Source of the DNA: an uncultured Eubacteriales bacterium
GTDB taxonomy: Bacteria; Bacillota; Clostridia; Oscillospirales; Acutalibacteraceae
Assembly: GCA_934465125.1 (NCBI GenBank)
Contig: CAKSKO010000059.1
Coordinates: 1-6,972, forward strand
DNA length: 6,972 bases
Direction: 5' to 3'
The notes under the pieces are model-generated. The model was not told where the DNA came from. It made no database searches and worked only from the letters and a program-made list of their open reading frames with translations. Shown piece by piece: positions 6,095-6,972 of the stretch (its first letter is position 1; each line of letters opens with the position of its first letter). The position numbers and the translations under genes are program-made.

Positions 6095-6133
6095 AAAAAA
6101 GAAAAAACTGCACAAACTGAATGTTCGTGCAGT
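6095..6133 (-). terminator. Intrinsic terminator of fba
   Basis: On the minus strand ACTGCACGAAC (6133-6123) pairs with GTTTGTGCAGT (6117-6107) over 11 bp with one G-U pair, a 5-nt ATTCA loop, and the run TTTTTTCTTTTTT follows (6106-6095 and on). It lies about 20 nt beyond the fba stop codon. This is a textbook intrinsic terminator and isolates fba from the mecA-like gene. Confidence 0.9.
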
Positions 6134-6152
6134 CCTTTTTATTCTTGATCTT

Positions 6153-6972
6153 TTATGCTTTTCCTTCGCATCCTAAAACTGTTTTAATTTTATGCTCTAC
6201 CAGATGTTTGATCGCGGTACGCGCCGGAGCGAGATATTGACGTGGATCAAAGTGACTCGGATTCTCTGCCAAATACTTTCTAATCGTCCCCGTCATTGCC
6301 AAGCGCAAATCAGAATCGACGTTAATCTTGCAAACCGCCATCTGCGCCGCTTCACGAAGCATAGATTCTGGGATCCCAATCGCATCAGGCATCTCTCCGC
6401 CATACTGATTGATCATCTCGACGAATTCCGGAATAACAGAAGACGCACCATGCAAAACAATCGGGAAACCAGGAAGACGTTTTTCAACTTCTTTCAAAAT
6501 ATCAAAGCGAAGCTGCGGTTTCTGGCCCGGTTTGAATTTATAAGCGCCGTGACTCGTCCCAATTGCAATCGCTAAGGAATCAACGCCTGTACGCTCTACA
6601 AAATCCTGCACCTGAGCGGGATCTGTATAAGAAGCATCCTCAGCCGATACGTTAACTGCATCCTCAATCCCGGCCAGTCGTCCCAGCTCTGCTTCTACCG
6701 TTACACCGTGTGCGTGAGCATATTCTGAAACTTTCTTTGAAAGTTTAATATTTTCTTCATATTCGAAATGAGAGCCATCGATCATAACAGAAGTAAATCC
6801 ACCGTCAATACAGCTTTTGCAAAGTTCAAACGAATCACCATGATCCAAGTGCAGCGCGATCGGGATGTCTGTTTCTTCTACCGCCGCTTCCACCAGCTTT
6901 ACAAGATACGTATGGTTCGCATATTTACGTGCTCCTGCAGACGCCTGTAAAATCACCGGTGCTTTTAACTCC
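6153..6972 (-). CDS. fba: Class II fructose-bisphosphate aldolase (5' end outside window)
   Basis: Cleaves fructose 1,6-bisphosphate to glyceraldehyde 3-phosphate and dihydroxyacetone phosphate in glycolysis, and runs in reverse in gluconeogenesis; cytosolic and zinc-dependent. The reading frame is open through the window edge. The GTG at 6956 is an internal valine: the upstream codons read ELKAP before VILQASAGARKYAN, which is conserved family sequence. Numbering from the first complete codon, ALHLDHGDS (39-46) has catalytic Asp43 and zinc ligand His44, VEAELG (93-98) is the conserved Glu region, GTSHGAY (138-144) has zinc His141, VLHGAS (172-177) has zinc His174, and INVDSDLR carries the C-terminal NxDSD phosphate/cation motif. 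About 35-40 N-terminal residues are missing, giving a full length near 307, typical of the clostridial form. Ends LGCEGKA; the terminator follows directly. Confidence 0.96.
   Translation of the reverse strand, partial: ELKAPVILQASAGARKYANHTYLVKLVEAAVEETDIPIALHLDHGDSFELCKSCIDGGFTSVMIDGSHFEYEENIKLSKKVSEYAHAHGVTVEAELGRLAGIEDAVNVSAEDASYTDPAQVQDFVERTGVDSLAIAIGTSHGAYKFKPGQKPQLRFDILKEVEKRLPGFPIVLHGASSVIPEFVEMINQYGGEMPDAIGIPESMLREAAQMAVCKINVDSDLRLAMTGTIRKYLAENPSHFDPRQYLAPARTAIKHLVEHKIKTVLGCEGKA

Noticed and set aside
6153..6956. fba starting at the GTG at 6956.
   Set aside because: The frame stays open to the window edge and encodes conserved aldolase residues before this codon, so it is an internal valine and the gene is partial.
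1..6972. Search for CRISPR arrays, tRNA or rRNA genes, transposases and attachment sites.
   Set aside because: No regularly spaced repeats, cloverleaf-like sequence, transposase motif or insertion-sequence terminal repeats could be recognised by eye on either strand.

Overview
The window looks like a chromosomal segment from a low-to-medium GC Gram-positive bacterium of the class Clostridia, most likely near the Oscillospiraceae/Ruminococcaceae. This is inferred from a clostridial-type class II fructose-bisphosphate aldolase, a MecA-family adaptor, a Firmicutes-type DusB, sigma-A-like promoters with AGGAG-type ribosome binding sites, and a secreted protein ending in a dockerin-like module. 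I could run no database search, so the taxon is an inference.

Layout, left to right. (1) Positions 1-445, minus strand: the N-terminal part of a tRNA-dihydrouridine synthase (dusB), cut by the window edge. A terminator-like hairpin with a U-tract lies directly against its start codon and downstream of a good extended -10 promoter. (2) Positions 651-4253, minus strand: a two-gene unit. The upstream gene encodes a large exported protein (signal peptide, repeat-rich N-terminal half, CAP/SCP-like domain, beta-rich region, C-terminal dockerin-like module). The downstream gene, 36 bp away, encodes a CARF-domain nuclease of the Card1/Can2 (DUF1887) type. (3) Positions 4254-4472: a divergent promoter region. 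(4) Positions 4473-5138, plus strand: ribulose-phosphate 3-epimerase (rpe). (5) Positions 5139-5277: a structured convergent intergenic region. (6) Positions 5278-5850, minus strand: a compact MecA-like adaptor. (7) Positions 5851-6152: an intergenic region with a mecA-like promoter, a possible 27-codon small ORF on the plus strand and a strong fba terminator. (8) Positions 6153-6972, minus strand: most of fba, whose 5' end lies beyond the window.

rpe (pentose phosphate pathway), fba (glycolysis), dusB (tRNA modification) and the MecA-like adaptor (Clp proteolysis) are ordinary housekeeping genes with separate transcription signals. The accessory part is the CARF nuclease/exported protein pair. 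Card1-type nucleases normally answer to cyclic oligoadenylate made by type III CRISPR-Cas10 complexes, yet no CRISPR array, cas10 or other cas gene is visible here. Its apparent co-transcription with a secreted CAP/dockerin-like protein is the least expected feature of the window. The other points worth attention are the dusB leader hairpin and the competing inverted repeats between rpe and the mecA-like gene.
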